Shown piece by piece: positions 21,894 through 30,915 of a DNA stretch of 64,000 nucleotides. Below the pieces are notes generated by a model, which saw only the letters and a list, made by a program, of their open reading frames with translations, was not told the origin of the DNA and searched no databases. How positions within the stretch are numbered: position 1 is the stretch's first letter; each line of letters opens with the position of its first letter. The translations under genes were made by a program, and so were the position numbers. Source of the DNA: Providencia alcalifaciens DSM 30120 (lineage in GTDB: Bacteria > Pseudomonadota > Gammaproteobacteria > Enterobacterales > Enterobacteriaceae); assembly GCF_000173415.1 (NCBI RefSeq), contig NZ_ABXW01000053.1, positions 1-64,000 on the forward strand, written 5' to 3'.

Positions 21894-22937
21894 ATGCCCA
21901 AACCAATTAAAGTCGGGATTGTTGGATATGGTTATGCCAGCAAAACATTTCATGCTCCATTTTTAGCCATGTTAGAAGGATTTGAGCTAACGACTATCTC
22001 CAGTAGTGATGCGAGTAAAGTTCATGCGGATTATCCTAATGTTACGGTAGCTAGCTCGCCCGAAGCATTGTTTGCTGATCCTGAAATTGAGCTTGTTGTG
22101 ATCCCAACGCCGAATGACACTCACTACCCATTAGCCTGCAAAGCGTTAGCTGCGGGTAAGCATGTGGTGGTAGATAAGCCGTTTACTCTTGATGTTAAAG
22201 AAGCCGAAGATTTACAGCAACGAGCTGAAAAAGCCGGAAAATTATTATCAATTTACCATAATCGTCGTTGGGATTCAGGGTATCGCACCGTGAAAAAAAT
22301 CCTGCAAGATGGCTGTTTAGGTGACATTAAATATTATGAATCTCATTTTGACCGTTTTCGTCCAGTGGTGAGACAACGCTGGCGAGAGGCTAATATTCCG
22401 GGAGCGGGAATTTGGTACGATCTGGGACCGCATATGATTGACCAAGTGCTGCAATATTTTGGTAAACCGCAAGCGATTACCGTTGATCTGGGGGCTATTC
22501 GTCCAGGCGCGGAAGCAGTAGATTATTTCCATGCAATGCTGGATTATGCAGATAAGAAAATCGTATTACATTCAACAACTCTCGCGGCAGCGCCGATGCC
22601 AATTTATACCATTCATGGTATGAAAGGGAGTTACGTGAAATATGGGCTAGATACGCAGGAAGATGCGCTAAAAAGTGGTGCTGTTCCACGAGGTGAACAT
22701 TGGGGAGAAGACCCTAATCTGGGTGTTGTGACGCTGTCACAAGGCGATGATATGGTGAGTCAGTCATGGGCAAATGAGAAAGGCAATTATGGTGGATATT
22801 ATGAAGCCATTTATGACGCTATTCGTTTCGGTAAGCCAAACCCAGTTACACCAAGCGAAGCCATTGATATTATGAAACTGATTGAAGCCGGTATGCAATC
22901 AGCGAAAGAAAAACGGACTATCGAAAATATTTTCTAA
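21894..22937 (+). CDS. ydgJ: Gfo/Idh/MocA family oxidoreductase YdgJ
   Basis: This 347-residue protein is a NAD(P)-dependent oxidoreductase with an N-terminal Rossmann fold (VGIVGYGYASKTFHAPF) and the catalytic-site motif VVVDKPFTLDVKEAE, where the EKP-type Lys is present as DKP. The C-terminal sugar-dehydrogenase-like domain contains YHNRRWDSGY and ESHFDRFRP, blocks shared with E. coli YdgJ. Its substrate is not known. ATG 21894 has GTGAGGTCAAT upstream. A perfect matS motif lies inside the coding sequence. A terminator follows. Confidence 0.92.
   Translation: MPKPIKVGIVGYGYASKTFHAPFLAMLEGFELTTISSSDASKVHADYPNVTVASSPEALFADPEIELVVIPTPNDTHYPLACKALAAGKHVVVDKPFTLDVKEAEDLQQRAEKAGKLLSIYHNRRWDSGYRTVKKILQDGCLGDIKYYESHFDRFRPVVRQRWREANIPGAGIWYDLGPHMIDQVLQYFGKPQAITVDLGAIRPGAEAVDYFHAMLDYADKKIVLHSTTLAAAPMPIYTIHGMKGSYVKYGLDTQEDALKSGAVPRGEHWGEDPNLGVVTLSQGDDMVSQSWANEKGNYGGYYEAIYDAIRFGKPNPVTPSEAIDIMKLIEAGMQSAKEKRTIENIF
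22728..22740. other. matS site (MatP binding), exact consensus
   Basis: GTGACGCTGTCAC fits GTGACRNYGTCAC exactly. It lies within ydgJ (codons for VVTLSQ), so it has been kept despite coding constraint. It stands 11.3 kb from the first copy. Confidence 0.85.
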
Positions 22938-22954
22938 GGTTCAACGTTGAAGAT

Positions 22955-22981
22955 AAAGCCAGTGTAAAAACTGGCTTTTTA
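22955..22981 (+). terminator. Rho-independent terminator of ydgJ
   Basis: Arms AAAGCCAGT and ACTGGCTTT flank a short A-rich loop and are followed by TTTTTA. Confidence 0.85.
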
Positions 22982-22996
22982 TTTGTGGAAAATCGA

Positions 22997-23974
22997 ATGA
23001 ATTTATTAGCAAAACTTAAAATAGACTCGTTTCTGTTGATCATGATTGGCGTTGTCATTATCGCCAGTATCTTCCCATGTGAGGGGCAGGTTAAAACTGT
23101 TTTCCAGCACTTAACAACCGCAGCGATAGCGCTACTGTTTTTTATGCATGGTGCTAAGTTATCCAGAGAGTCTATCGTTGCAGGGATGGGGCACTGGCGA
23201 CTTCATTTATTAGTATTTGCCAGCACGTTCATTCTATTTCCTATTATTGGTATTGCATTGCGCTTTATGGTGCCACATTGGATGTCGCCAACGGTGTATA
23301 TGGGCTTTTTGTATTTATGTGCATTGCCCGCCACTGTTCAATCTGCCATTGCATTCACCTCGGTTGCCGGTGGGAATGTCGCTGCGGCAATTTGCAGTGC
23401 TTCAGCCTCCAGTATTTTAGGGGTTTTTCTCTCTCCTGTTTTAGTCGGAGTGTTGATGGACACTGATGGCAGCCAAGCAATGGATACACTCAATGCGATT
23501 GGCTCAATTATGCTGCAATTGATGGTGCCATTTATTGTCGGACATTTATGTCGACCGCTCATCGCTAACTGGATTAATCGCCATAAAAGGTTGGTCAATA
23601 CCACTGACCGGTCTTCCATTCTACTTGTTGTGTATGTGGCATTTAGCGAAGCGGTGGTTGAGGGGATTTGGCAAACCATTGATGCTTATTCACTGTTTAT
23701 CATTACGTTAGTTTCTTGTGTTGTATTAGTCGTGGTGATGGTGATTAACGTGATGTCAGCGCGTATTCTTGGGTTTAGCAAAGAAGATGAAATTACGATT
23801 CTTTTTTGTGGGTCGAAGAAGAGCTTGGCAAATGGTGTACCTATGGCAAATGTGCTATTTCCAGCCGCAACAGTAGGGATAATTTTGCTGCCATTAATGA
23901 TTTTTCATCAGATTCAATTAATGGTGTGTGCAGTGATAGCTCAGAAGTACGCTAAACGGCTCGAAAAACACTAA
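22997..23974 (+). CDS. YfeH-like transporter, bile acid:sodium symporter superfamily
   Basis: This protein of about 325 residues has nine to ten hydrophobic helices and the blocks TTAAIALLFFMHGAKLSRE, LPATVQSAIAFTSVAGGNVAAA and FCGSKKSLANGVPMAN that mark the SBF-like family (E. coli YfeH). Those homologues are predicted sodium-coupled or organic-anion carriers; the substrate is unknown. GTG 22985 is also in frame, but ATG 22997 (MNLLAKLKIDSF) fits the family start and has TGGAAA nearby. The gene is not at its E. coli locus, so it has probably moved into this place between ydgJ and add. Confidence 0.85.
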   Translation: MNLLAKLKIDSFLLIMIGVVIIASIFPCEGQVKTVFQHLTTAAIALLFFMHGAKLSRESIVAGMGHWRLHLLVFASTFILFPIIGIALRFMVPHWMSPTVYMGFLYLCALPATVQSAIAFTSVAGGNVAAAICSASASSILGVFLSPVLVGVLMDTDGSQAMDTLNAIGSIMLQLMVPFIVGHLCRPLIANWINRHKRLVNTTDRSSILLVVYVAFSEAVVEGIWQTIDAYSLFIITLVSCVVLVVVMVINVMSARILGFSKEDEITILFCGSKKSLANGVPMANVLFPAATVGIILLPLMIFHQIQLMVCAVIAQKYAKRLEKH

Positions 23975-24018
23975 ATATCCACTAAGGCAGCGAAAGCTGC
24001 CTATATAAAACAACTAAT

Positions 24019-24034
24019 TTAGTTACAACATACT
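24019..24034 (-). other. Ter site (Tus-binding replication fork barrier)
   Basis: On the minus strand the sequence reads AGTATGTTGTAACTAA, identical to the core of E. coli TerA/TerB/TerD (consensus AGNATGTTGTAACTAA). It lies in the 179-base gap between the YfeH-like gene and add. The G of the AG dinucleotide (partner of the lock base C6) is at the high-coordinate end, so by the E. coli model it blocks forks running from high to low coordinates. Confidence 0.9.
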
Positions 24035-24153
24035 ATGAGGTGTTATCATGAAATAGATTAACGACTGAGAAAATTTGAACGTTTTAATGGGTTAAATAGG
24101 GCAGAACATGAGTCCTACCCTATAAAAAGATTTATTAGCAGTTAGCAGTTGAA

Positions 24154-25155
24154 TTAACGGTTTGCAGCTTTACGCGCCAATGCCGCTTTCTCGCTATCAG
24201 AAAGGAATGCCATGGTGAGTCCATTGCGCTGAGCTTGTTCAATTTCAGCCTGTGTTAGGTCCGCTTGCGGTGCAGCAACATTATATTCATAAGGTAACTC
24301 GATGCCTTCAACAGCAGGGTCGTCGGTATTAATGGATGCTAAAACACCGTGGGATAAAAAGGTTTTCAACGGGTGCTGAGCCAGTGAAGGGACGGTACTG
24401 GTTTGAATATTCGAGGTTAAACAACTTTCAATACCAATGTTATTTTTCGCTAAAAATTCAATGAGCTCAGGATCTTCAATTGCTTTAACCCCATGTCCAA
24501 TACGTTGAGCGCCTAAATGCTTGATAGCATGCCAAATACTGGCTGCACCTGCCGCTTCACCAGCATGCACGGTAATATTGAGTCCAGTATTACGAGCTTT
24601 GGTAAAATGTTCTTCAAATAATGCACCTGGGAATCCCAGTTCATCACCGGCTAAATCAAGGGCACATAATTTATCTCTATGTGCGAGAAGACCCTCTAAT
24701 TCAATAGCACAGGCCTGCTGCCCAAAAGTACGGCTCAAAATACCAATCAGATTGATTTGAATGTCGTATTGACGGCAGCCCGCAGCAATACCGTCAATAA
24801 CTGCACCAACAACGCCTTCAACAGGAAGTTGATGCTTCATTGCCATATAGTAAGGGGAAAAACGTAATTCAGCGTAGTCAATGCCCGCTCTAAAGGCATC
24901 TTCCACATTCTCAAAAGCGACACGCTTACAGGCATCTAAATCAGCTAATACAGCGACACCCCAATCCAGTTTAGTTAGAAAGCCAACTAAATCAGCTTCT
25001 TGCCCCATAATTTGCACATGAGGTCGTAAGGCTTCAATTTCATCTGCGGGGAGTTGGATACGGTGCTGTTGTGCCAAAGAAAGAATGGTTTCTGGGCGAA
25101 TATTACCATCAAGGTGGCGATGTAAGTCTGTTAAAGGGAGCTGTTTGTTTATCAC
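24154..25155 (-). CDS. add: Adenosine deaminase
   Basis: Add deaminates adenosine and deoxyadenosine to inosine and deoxyinosine in purine salvage. The 333-residue protein shows the zinc ligands in TDLHRHLDG (HxH), the catalytic VHAGEAAG block with His and Glu, RIGHG, and the final Asp pair in INTDDPAV. The E. coli enzyme has the same length. It is monocistronic here. In E. coli it is also close to ydgJ. Confidence 0.96.
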   Translation of the reverse strand: MINKQLPLTDLHRHLDGNIRPETILSLAQQHRIQLPADEIEALRPHVQIMGQEADLVGFLTKLDWGVAVLADLDACKRVAFENVEDAFRAGIDYAELRFSPYYMAMKHQLPVEGVVGAVIDGIAAGCRQYDIQINLIGILSRTFGQQACAIELEGLLAHRDKLCALDLAGDELGFPGALFEEHFTKARNTGLNITVHAGEAAGAASIWHAIKHLGAQRIGHGVKAIEDPELIEFLAKNNIGIESCLTSNIQTSTVPSLAQHPLKTFLSHGVLASINTDDPAVEGIELPYEYNVAAPQADLTQAEIEQAQRNGLTMAFLSDSEKAALARKAANR

Positions 25156-25238
25156 GATAAATGATCCTTATAGATATTCTGCATCCATTTTGTATGTAAT
25201 TGAATAAAAATCAATGATAAATAGGCTAAATAGAAACA

Positions 25239-25266
25239 AAAACGCCAGTCGAGGAGACTGGCGTTT
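25239..25266 (-). terminator. Rho-independent terminator of the ydgA-like gene
   Basis: Perfect arms AACGCCAGTC and GACTGGCGTT lie just past the stop codon, followed on the minus strand by UUUUUGUUU. Confidence 0.88.
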
Positions 25267-25289
25267 AAGTAATTTATCTTAAGGATAAA

Positions 25290-26930
25290 TTATTGTGCAG
25301 CTGGCGCTTCTGCTGGTTGTTCAGCTTCGATTGCTGGCTCAGCAACTTCAGCACCATCAGCAGGTTGAGCTTCTTCTTCGTAGCCCATTTCATCTTCTGG
25401 ACCAGACATCATTTTCATCTTAGTCAGGAATTCAGCTAAGGTATATTTGTCACCGTTGAAGGTTAGGTCATTACCAGAGAATTTAACGGTCATGGTTAAA
25501 TCGTTTTCGCTGTCGATCATCCAAGGATGTTTTTTCTCTTTCGCTTTCTCTGCGCGTTGTTCATCAGTCATGAACATTTCTTCGAACGGGTTAGAGAACA
25601 TATCCGCAGTTAGCATTTGTTGAACACCAGCGAACTCTTCAGTTACTTGTTCTTTAACAACTTTCTTATCTTCCGCAGAAACTGCTGCACCGCCATCTAA
25701 GATCATGGCTTGAGTCATTGACTCGATGACCATTGGCTTATTCAGTTTCATGCTGAAATCGAAAGAAGTGATCAGTTGTTTGAACGCTTCATCCACTTTG
25801 TTTTGCATTGCTAACGCAGTAATTTCGTCTTGGTTCCACTTGTTGAAAGTAACGCTTAGGTCGATAGAGCTTTGACCTGCTTCGTTTTTCCAATAGAACG
25901 GGCTAACAGTAAATACTGGTTTGCTTTTCATCAGCTCAGGCAGAGTTGTGGTCATCATCTGCATTGCGATTTTTTCGCTTGCTTCAGTTGGGTTGCCTGT
26001 TGCTAAGCCTTCAGCCAACGCTTTGTTGTATTGCTCAACAAATTGACCTAATGCTTTCGCATCTAATTTTTCGATAGCCACTGTCAGCTCACCAGAACCT
26101 AAGTTTTGATCTAATGCTTTAACATCACTGATTTTGTAAGACAGGTTACCTTTAACATCGTCACCATTGATAGAGGTATCACTTGAAACGTTCAAATCTT
26201 TGAATGAGAACTTAGTTTCAGGGATATTAACATCGGTATCTGCGATAACGAAAGATTGGGTACCTGTATAGAAGCCATGTTGAGATTTCTTAACATTAGA
26301 AACCAGCTTCATGCCTTTCATTGTGATAGTACCTTCTTCTTTAGTGCTGCTGATCACTAAGCTATCAGTCACTAAAGATGCATCAACAGTACTTAAGTCT
26401 GAACCAGTTGCAATATCAAACTTAGCGCCGCTAAATGAGAATTTACCATCTTCTTTGGTGTATTCAAGAGGGATCAGCTCGATGCTAGAATCCACGTTTT
26501 TGCTGTAACCAATAACAGCAGAACCATGCATGAATGGCTTGCCTTTGGTTGCTTCAAACAGCTCTTTAGTCGCTTTCGTATTTGCTAATTCAACATTAAC
26601 TGCACCTAATTTAGGCATCAGATTGAATTTAGCTACTTGGGATAATGGTAGTGGACCATGAGAGATATCCGCTTTAAAGACGATGTTTTCGTCAGCAGAA
26701 GCGGTTGAGGTAATGATGATGTCAGCTTGAGAAGAGAACACACCACGTTTGTAGTTTTCTAATTTAAAGACAACATCAGCACTTGGATCGTTAGCCGTGA
26801 TAAACGCGTTTGAATTCGTAATCACTTTATTCAGTTCAGCTTCAACTTTTGAACCTGTATACCATGATGCGCCAGTCCATACTGCGCCCAGAGCAACGAT
26901 AACACCTACCGCAACTAATGACTTTTTCAT
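25290..26930 (-). CDS. ydgA: YdgA-like DUF945 family protein
   Basis: This protein of about 546 residues begins MKKSLVAVGVIVALGAVWTGASWYTG, a single N-terminal anchor or signal, and the rest is a large beta-rich periplasmic domain (DUF945) with the family blocks NYKRGVFSSQAD and DISHGPLPLSQVAKFNL. The C-terminal 40 residues are rich in Glu, Ala and Pro. The function of the family is not established. Start 26939 (MLI added) has AAAGGATGG close by and is possible; ATG 26930 gives the conserved MKKSLVAVG start. It lies before manA on the same strand, as in E. coli. Confidence 0.88.
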   Translation of the reverse strand: MKKSLVAVGVIVALGAVWTGASWYTGSKVEAELNKVITNSNAFITANDPSADVVFKLENYKRGVFSSQADIIITSTASADENIVFKADISHGPLPLSQVAKFNLMPKLGAVNVELANTKATKELFEATKGKPFMHGSAVIGYSKNVDSSIELIPLEYTKEDGKFSFSGAKFDIATGSDLSTVDASLVTDSLVISSTKEEGTITMKGMKLVSNVKKSQHGFYTGTQSFVIADTDVNIPETKFSFKDLNVSSDTSINGDDVKGNLSYKISDVKALDQNLGSGELTVAIEKLDAKALGQFVEQYNKALAEGLATGNPTEASEKIAMQMMTTTLPELMKSKPVFTVSPFYWKNEAGQSSIDLSVTFNKWNQDEITALAMQNKVDEAFKQLITSFDFSMKLNKPMVIESMTQAMILDGGAAVSAEDKKVVKEQVTEEFAGVQQMLTADMFSNPFEEMFMTDEQRAEKAKEKKHPWMIDSENDLTMTVKFSGNDLTFNGDKYTLAEFLTKMKMMSGPEDEMGYEEEAQPADGAEVAEPAIEAEQPAEAPAAQ

Positions 26931-27039
26931 TATCAACATCCATCCTTTCAGTGCGCATGAAACGCACTTATGTATAAATAATATAAGTTTTTATTACCCG
27001 TTTGGCTGTGTGTACCAACGGCTAAATATAAAATATGAC

Positions 27040-28215
27040 CTAAAAATTAAATACTCGGGCTACTTGGCCATTTCCTTGAATAGAAATGTTATCCTCATAA
27101 GCAGGTAAGAAAACAGATTCACCAGAATTCATGTTTAATTCTTGATTACCTGATCGCAATACTAACTTACCTTCAATACAAAACAAAATTGAAGCTGTAT
27201 GATTAGTTAGGGATAACCCAGAGCAGTCAATAGAATATATTTTAAATGAAAAATCTTCCACTGGGATCTTATATTTCCAGACATTTCCAGATTTTTCGGG
27301 AATATTGAACAAATCATCAGCTTTAATTGACTTAAAATCAATATTATCAACGAGTTCTTTTACATCAATATGTTTGCTCGTTAAGCCTGCACGCAAGACG
27401 TTATCTGAATTAGCCATCACTTCTAACCCAACACCCTCTAAATAAGCGTGAGGGGTTCTTGCTGCTAAAAACATGGCTTCACCAGGTTGTAATTCAACGA
27501 TATTTAGCATTAAAGGCGTAAATAAACCATTATCATCTGGATATAAGCTCACCATTTGTTTAATTGAATTCCACGGCTCACCTTGTTTGCTATTCAATGC
27601 TGCTTTTAATACACCCAATGCAAGCTCTTTTTGCTCACCAGTCAAATTAAGAATCTGTGCAAATAATTTTTTTAGTTTATCTTCACTTGGGGATTGAACA
27701 AAAAATTGAATTTCAGGATGGGCTGCTGCAATAAAGCTAAATAACTCGACAATTTCTGCTATAGGACGAAATGCATTCATTGCTTTAAAGGGGGTTAAAG
27801 CATAAATCAGCTCTGGTTTATGATTATTATCCTTATAATTACGGATAGGGGAGTTCAATGGGATCCCTTGTGCATTTTCTTTTTCAAAACCGATTTCCGC
27901 ATCGTGTTTATTTGGGTGAACCTGAACGGATAATGGCTGAGCTGCGCATAGCACTTTGAATAAATAAGGAAGTCGGCCAAAACGTTCGGCGATATGTTTA
28001 CCCAATATTTTTTCTGGGTTTTCCTTAATGAAAGCATCTAACGAGATTTTCTGATGTGTTAAGGGTGATATAACCTCAGAACTGGCTTTGGGGTGAGCCC
28101 CCATCCAAAGCTCAGCCATTGGTAAATTATCCGGGTTAGGGTAACCATACAGTTCGCTGAGGGCGGTTTTACTTCCCCAATCATAGTGTTGGATTTGGTT
28201 CATCATTTTTAGCAT
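27040..28215 (-). CDS. manA: Mannose-6-phosphate isomerase, class I
   Basis: ManA interconverts mannose 6-phosphate and fructose 6-phosphate. The 391-residue product carries the zinc-site motif LSVQVHPNKHDAEIGFEKEN, YKDNNHKPEL, and the C-terminal signature RTPHAYLEGVGLEVMANSDNVLRAGLT. I set the start at ATG 28215 (MLKMMNQIQHYDWGSKTAL), with AGAG about 8 bases upstream; a TTG at 28236 is less likely. The gene is divergent from fumC. In E. coli fumA lies between them; here fumA is absent from this spot. Confidence 0.94.
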   Translation of the reverse strand: MLKMMNQIQHYDWGSKTALSELYGYPNPDNLPMAELWMGAHPKASSEVISPLTHQKISLDAFIKENPEKILGKHIAERFGRLPYLFKVLCAAQPLSVQVHPNKHDAEIGFEKENAQGIPLNSPIRNYKDNNHKPELIYALTPFKAMNAFRPIAEIVELFSFIAAAHPEIQFFVQSPSEDKLKKLFAQILNLTGEQKELALGVLKAALNSKQGEPWNSIKQMVSLYPDDNGLFTPLMLNIVELQPGEAMFLAARTPHAYLEGVGLEVMANSDNVLRAGLTSKHIDVKELVDNIDFKSIKADDLFNIPEKSGNVWKYKIPVEDFSFKIYSIDCSGLSLTNHTASILFCIEGKLVLRSGNQELNMNSGESVFLPAYEDNISIQGNGQVARVFNF

Positions 28216-28393
28216 ATCAAAACTCTCTTTTTGCAAAAATCAACTGATTTCCTTTTTACTACAGCACAATAAGCTCGACCAAGTCTCATAATTGAAATTC
28301 AATTTGTGGCATTATACTGCTCGGTTATTTGCTTACCTGCAAGCAGATGATTCTAAAATTAATTATTCTGAATATGTACCTAAGGAGCTAGTA

Positions 28394-29791
28394 ATGGCAG
28401 CCACTCGCATTGAAAAAGACTCAATGGGACCAATTGAAGTACCTGCTGACCACTTATGGGGCGCGCAAACGCAGCGTTCTTTAGAACATTTCCGTATCTC
28501 TGTAGAGAAAATGCCTGTTGCTCTGATCCACGCATTAGCGGTAACTAAAAAAGCGGCTGCAAGCGTGAATATGGATTTAGGTTTACTGCCAAAAGATCGC
28601 GGTGATGCGATTATCGCTGCGGCAGACGAAGTCCTTGCTGGCAAGCATCCAACAGAATTCCCTCTCGCTATCTGGCAAACTGGTTCTGGTACTCAAAGTA
28701 ACATGAACATGAACGAGGTGCTAGCTAACCGTGGTAGCGAAATCCTCGGTGGACAGCGCGGTAACGACCGTCTAATCCACCCAAATGACGATGTTAACAA
28801 GAGCCAAAGCTCTAACGACGTCTTCCCAACAGCAATGCACGTTGCAGCCGTTGTTGCGATTCGTGAACATTTGCTGCCAGAATTAAAAGTTCTGCACAAA
28901 ACCCTCGATGCGAAAGCAAAAGAATTTAAAGACATTGTTAAAATTGGTCGTACACATCTACAAGATGCGACACCATTAACATTGGGTCAGGAAATCTCAG
29001 GTTGGGCGGCAATGTTAGCCCACAACGAAAAACATATTGAAAACGCAGTGCCACATATTTGTGAATTAGCATTAGGCGGTACTGCGGTGGGTACAGGTCT
29101 GAATACTCACCCTGAATATGCGGTTCGTGTCGCGAAGAAAATTGCTGAATTAACAGGTCAGCCTTTTGTCACATCACCAAACAAATTTGAAGCATTAGCG
29201 ACTTGTGATGCTTTAGTGCATGCTCACGGTGCATTGAAAGGTTTAGCGGCATCATTAATGAAGATCGCTAACGATGTTAGATGGTTAGCATCAGGTCCTC
29301 GTTGTGGTATTGGCGAAATCTCGATTCCTGAAAACGAACCGGGTAGCTCTATTATGCCAGGTAAAGTTAACCCAACACAGTGTGAAGCATTAACCATGCT
29401 GTGTGCCCAGGTCATGGGTAATGATGTTGCTGTGAATATTGGTGGCGCATCAGGTAACTTTGAATTGAACGTATTCCGTCCAATGGTTATCGACAACTTC
29501 TTACAATCTATCCGTTTATTAGCAGATGGTATGCGCAGCTTCAACGAGCATTGCGCTGAAGGCATCGAACCAAACCGTGAACGTATCGAAAAATTACTGC
29601 ACGAATCTCTGATGTTGGTAACAGCGTTAAATACCCACATTGGCTATGATAAAGCAGCAGAAATTGCGAAGAAAGCGCACAAAGAAGGTCTGACTCTGAA
29701 AGAATCTGCACTGAAATTGAACTACTTAACTGAAGCTCAATTTAATGAATGGGTTCGTCCTGAAGATATGGTCGGTAGCATGAAATCATAA
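28394..29791 (+). CDS. fumC: Fumarate hydratase class II
   Basis: FumC is the iron-free, oxidation-resistant fumarase converting fumarate to L-malate. The 465-residue protein contains the superfamily signature [15 protein letters not shown], the [11 protein letters not shown] block and the [14 protein letters not shown] block of the active site. A reading frame is open upstream to a TTG at 28292, but ATG 28394 has AAGGAG 8 bases before it and gives the family start ([12 protein letters not shown]). It is convergent with tus, sharing a terminator region. Confidence 0.97.
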   Translation: MAATRIEKDSMGPIEVPADHLWGAQTQRSLEHFRISVEKMPVALIHALAVTKKAAASVNMDLGLLPKDRGDAIIAAADEVLAGKHPTEFPLAIWQTGSGTQSNMNMNEVLANRGSEILGGQRGNDRLIHPNDDVNKSQSSNDVFPTAMHVAAVVAIREHLLPELKVLHKTLDAKAKEFKDIVKIGRTHLQDATPLTLGQEISGWAAMLAHNEKHIENAVPHICELALGGTAVGTGLNTHPEYAVRVAKKIAELTGQPFVTSPNKFEALATCDALVHAHGALKGLAASLMKIANDVRWLASGPRCGIGEISIPENEPGSSIMPGKVNPTQCEALTMLCAQVMGNDVAVNIGGASGNFELNVFRPMVIDNFLQSIRLLADGMRSFNEHCAEGIEPNRERIEKLLHESLMLVTALNTHIGYDKAAEIAKKAHKEGLTLKESALKLNYLTEAQFNEWVRPEDMVGSMKS

Positions 29792-29818
29792 TTATCCATC
29801 TCTTGGATAATGAATGTT

Positions 29819-29856
29819 AAGCCCCTGCATTAGAAATAGTGCAGGGGCTTTTTTAT
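29819..29856 (+). terminator. Rho-independent terminator of fumC
   Basis: An 11-base perfect stem (AAGCCCCTGCA against TGCAGGGGCTT) is followed by TTTTTTA. It abuts the stop codon of the convergent tus gene. Confidence 0.92.
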
Positions 29857-30758
29857 CGTTCAATATATAGGTTTAAACGCGGGATCAATAATTCGACGGG
29901 TTTTGCTTTTGGGCGATTACGCAGGGCGATGTTATCTTGATGATAATCCGCTAACTCACCAAGCTTGATATCGCTTAATTCTTTATCAATGGCGAAAATC
30001 AACAGCGGTGTTGCACAAGGATATTGTGTTTGCTTTTGTGTTTCTTTGTCCCAAACTCGCGCGATAGGTTGAACTTTAACGGGGCGTTGAGTTTTCAATA
30101 CACAATCATGGGGAAGAGAACGAATTAATTGGATTTCATTTTTTAATTGCAATATCCAGTGCTCACGTTGTAAATGAGAGGGCGTTCTCCCACTTTCTAG
30201 GCTCGCCTGTAAGCGATTGAGCATCTCTTCTTGAGTCACTTTGTTGATGACTTTCTTATTTGCCCAACCGAATCGAATGGTATCAGGATCAACAACAGAA
30301 GTGAGGGTACGATAGGTATTTAGTGTTAACAAACCATGCAAGCTTTCTCGAATAAATTCAAACCGATGGGCTTCATCAATGTGGGTTACAATCTGCTTTA
30401 TTTCTATTTTTAGTTGATTGATCTCGAAGAGTAAATGCTGGAAGCGTTTATAGTCTGCCAGAGAGGGCGCAAGACAGATAGCACCAGGTAATCGAATAGC
30501 GGCTTTATTGCTCACTAACTCTGATTTTTTATGTATAAATAGCAATGTAAAAAGGTCTATTGCTCGTGTTAGCGCATCTGAACCAGTGTGTTTATCCACT
30601 AAGATCGAGCTAACTTCATTATTCTCATCACCTTTTAATGTTTCCGGTAAGCTAAATACAGCGGCTTTAACATTTTGCTGAGTTTGAAGTAATTGGCAAA
30701 GAAGGTTGATATTTGACTCAAGCTGATTGAATGAACTCACTAACTGCTGTTTTGACAT
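29853..30758 (-). CDS. tus: DNA replication terminus site-binding protein Tus
   Basis: Tus binds Ter sites as a monomer and stops the replicative helicase in one direction. The 301-residue product aligns along its length with the 309-residue E. coli protein: SNKAAIRLPGAICL, TLNTYRTLTSVVDPDTIRFGWANKK, RPVKVQPIARVWDKETQKQ and LLIPRLNLYIER. In the pocket that locks base C6, Ile75, Phe133 and Gly142 are kept, but the position of E. coli His144 is Arg137. ATG 30758 is preceded by AAGGATGTT. A Ter site 19 bases upstream suggests self-repression, as known for E. coli tus. The fumC-tus pairing is also conserved. Confidence 0.95.
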   Translation of the reverse strand: MSKQQLVSSFNQLESNINLLCQLLQTQQNVKAAVFSLPETLKGDENNEVSSILVDKHTGSDALTRAIDLFTLLFIHKKSELVSNKAAIRLPGAICLAPSLADYKRFQHLLFEINQLKIEIKQIVTHIDEAHRFEFIRESLHGLLTLNTYRTLTSVVDPDTIRFGWANKKVINKVTQEEMLNRLQASLESGRTPSHLQREHWILQLKNEIQLIRSLPHDCVLKTQRPVKVQPIARVWDKETQKQTQYPCATPLLIFAIDKELSDIKLGELADYHQDNIALRNRPKAKPVELLIPRLNLYIER

Positions 30759-30776
30759 AACATCCTTAACTTTATA

Positions 30777-30812
30777 TTTAGTTACAACATTCTAATAGTT
30801 AGAATAACTAAA
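30777..30812. promoter_or_regulatory. Palindrome enclosing the tus-proximal Ter site
   Basis: Nested arms are visible: TTTAGTT (30777-30783) with AACTAAA (30806-30812), and ATTCTAA (30789-30795) with TTAGAAT (30799-30805) around a 3-base centre. The Ter core occupies the left half. It lies directly ahead of the tus start, so it may be an operator or a hairpin in the transcript leader. Confidence 0.5.
30778..30793 (-). other. Ter site upstream of tus (TerB-like)
   Basis: The minus strand reads AGAATGTTGTAACTAA, matching AGNATGTTGTAACTAA. It is in the tus promoter/leader region, the place of TerB in E. coli, where Tus represses its own gene. Orientation is the same as the site at 24019, blocking forks that travel from the dif side toward low coordinates. 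Confidence 0.93.
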
Positions 30813-30915
30813 TTAACATTAACATTTGAGTTTTTCAACAAGCTTACTAGTGAATCTAAGGGATAGCCGATAGAGTATTACATACTATCCCTATTGTCTG
30901 GTTTACTGACAATTA

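Noticed and set aside
28292-28393. 34-residue N-terminal extension of FumC from a TTG
   Set aside because: ATG 28394 has a strong AAGGAG site and matches the family start.
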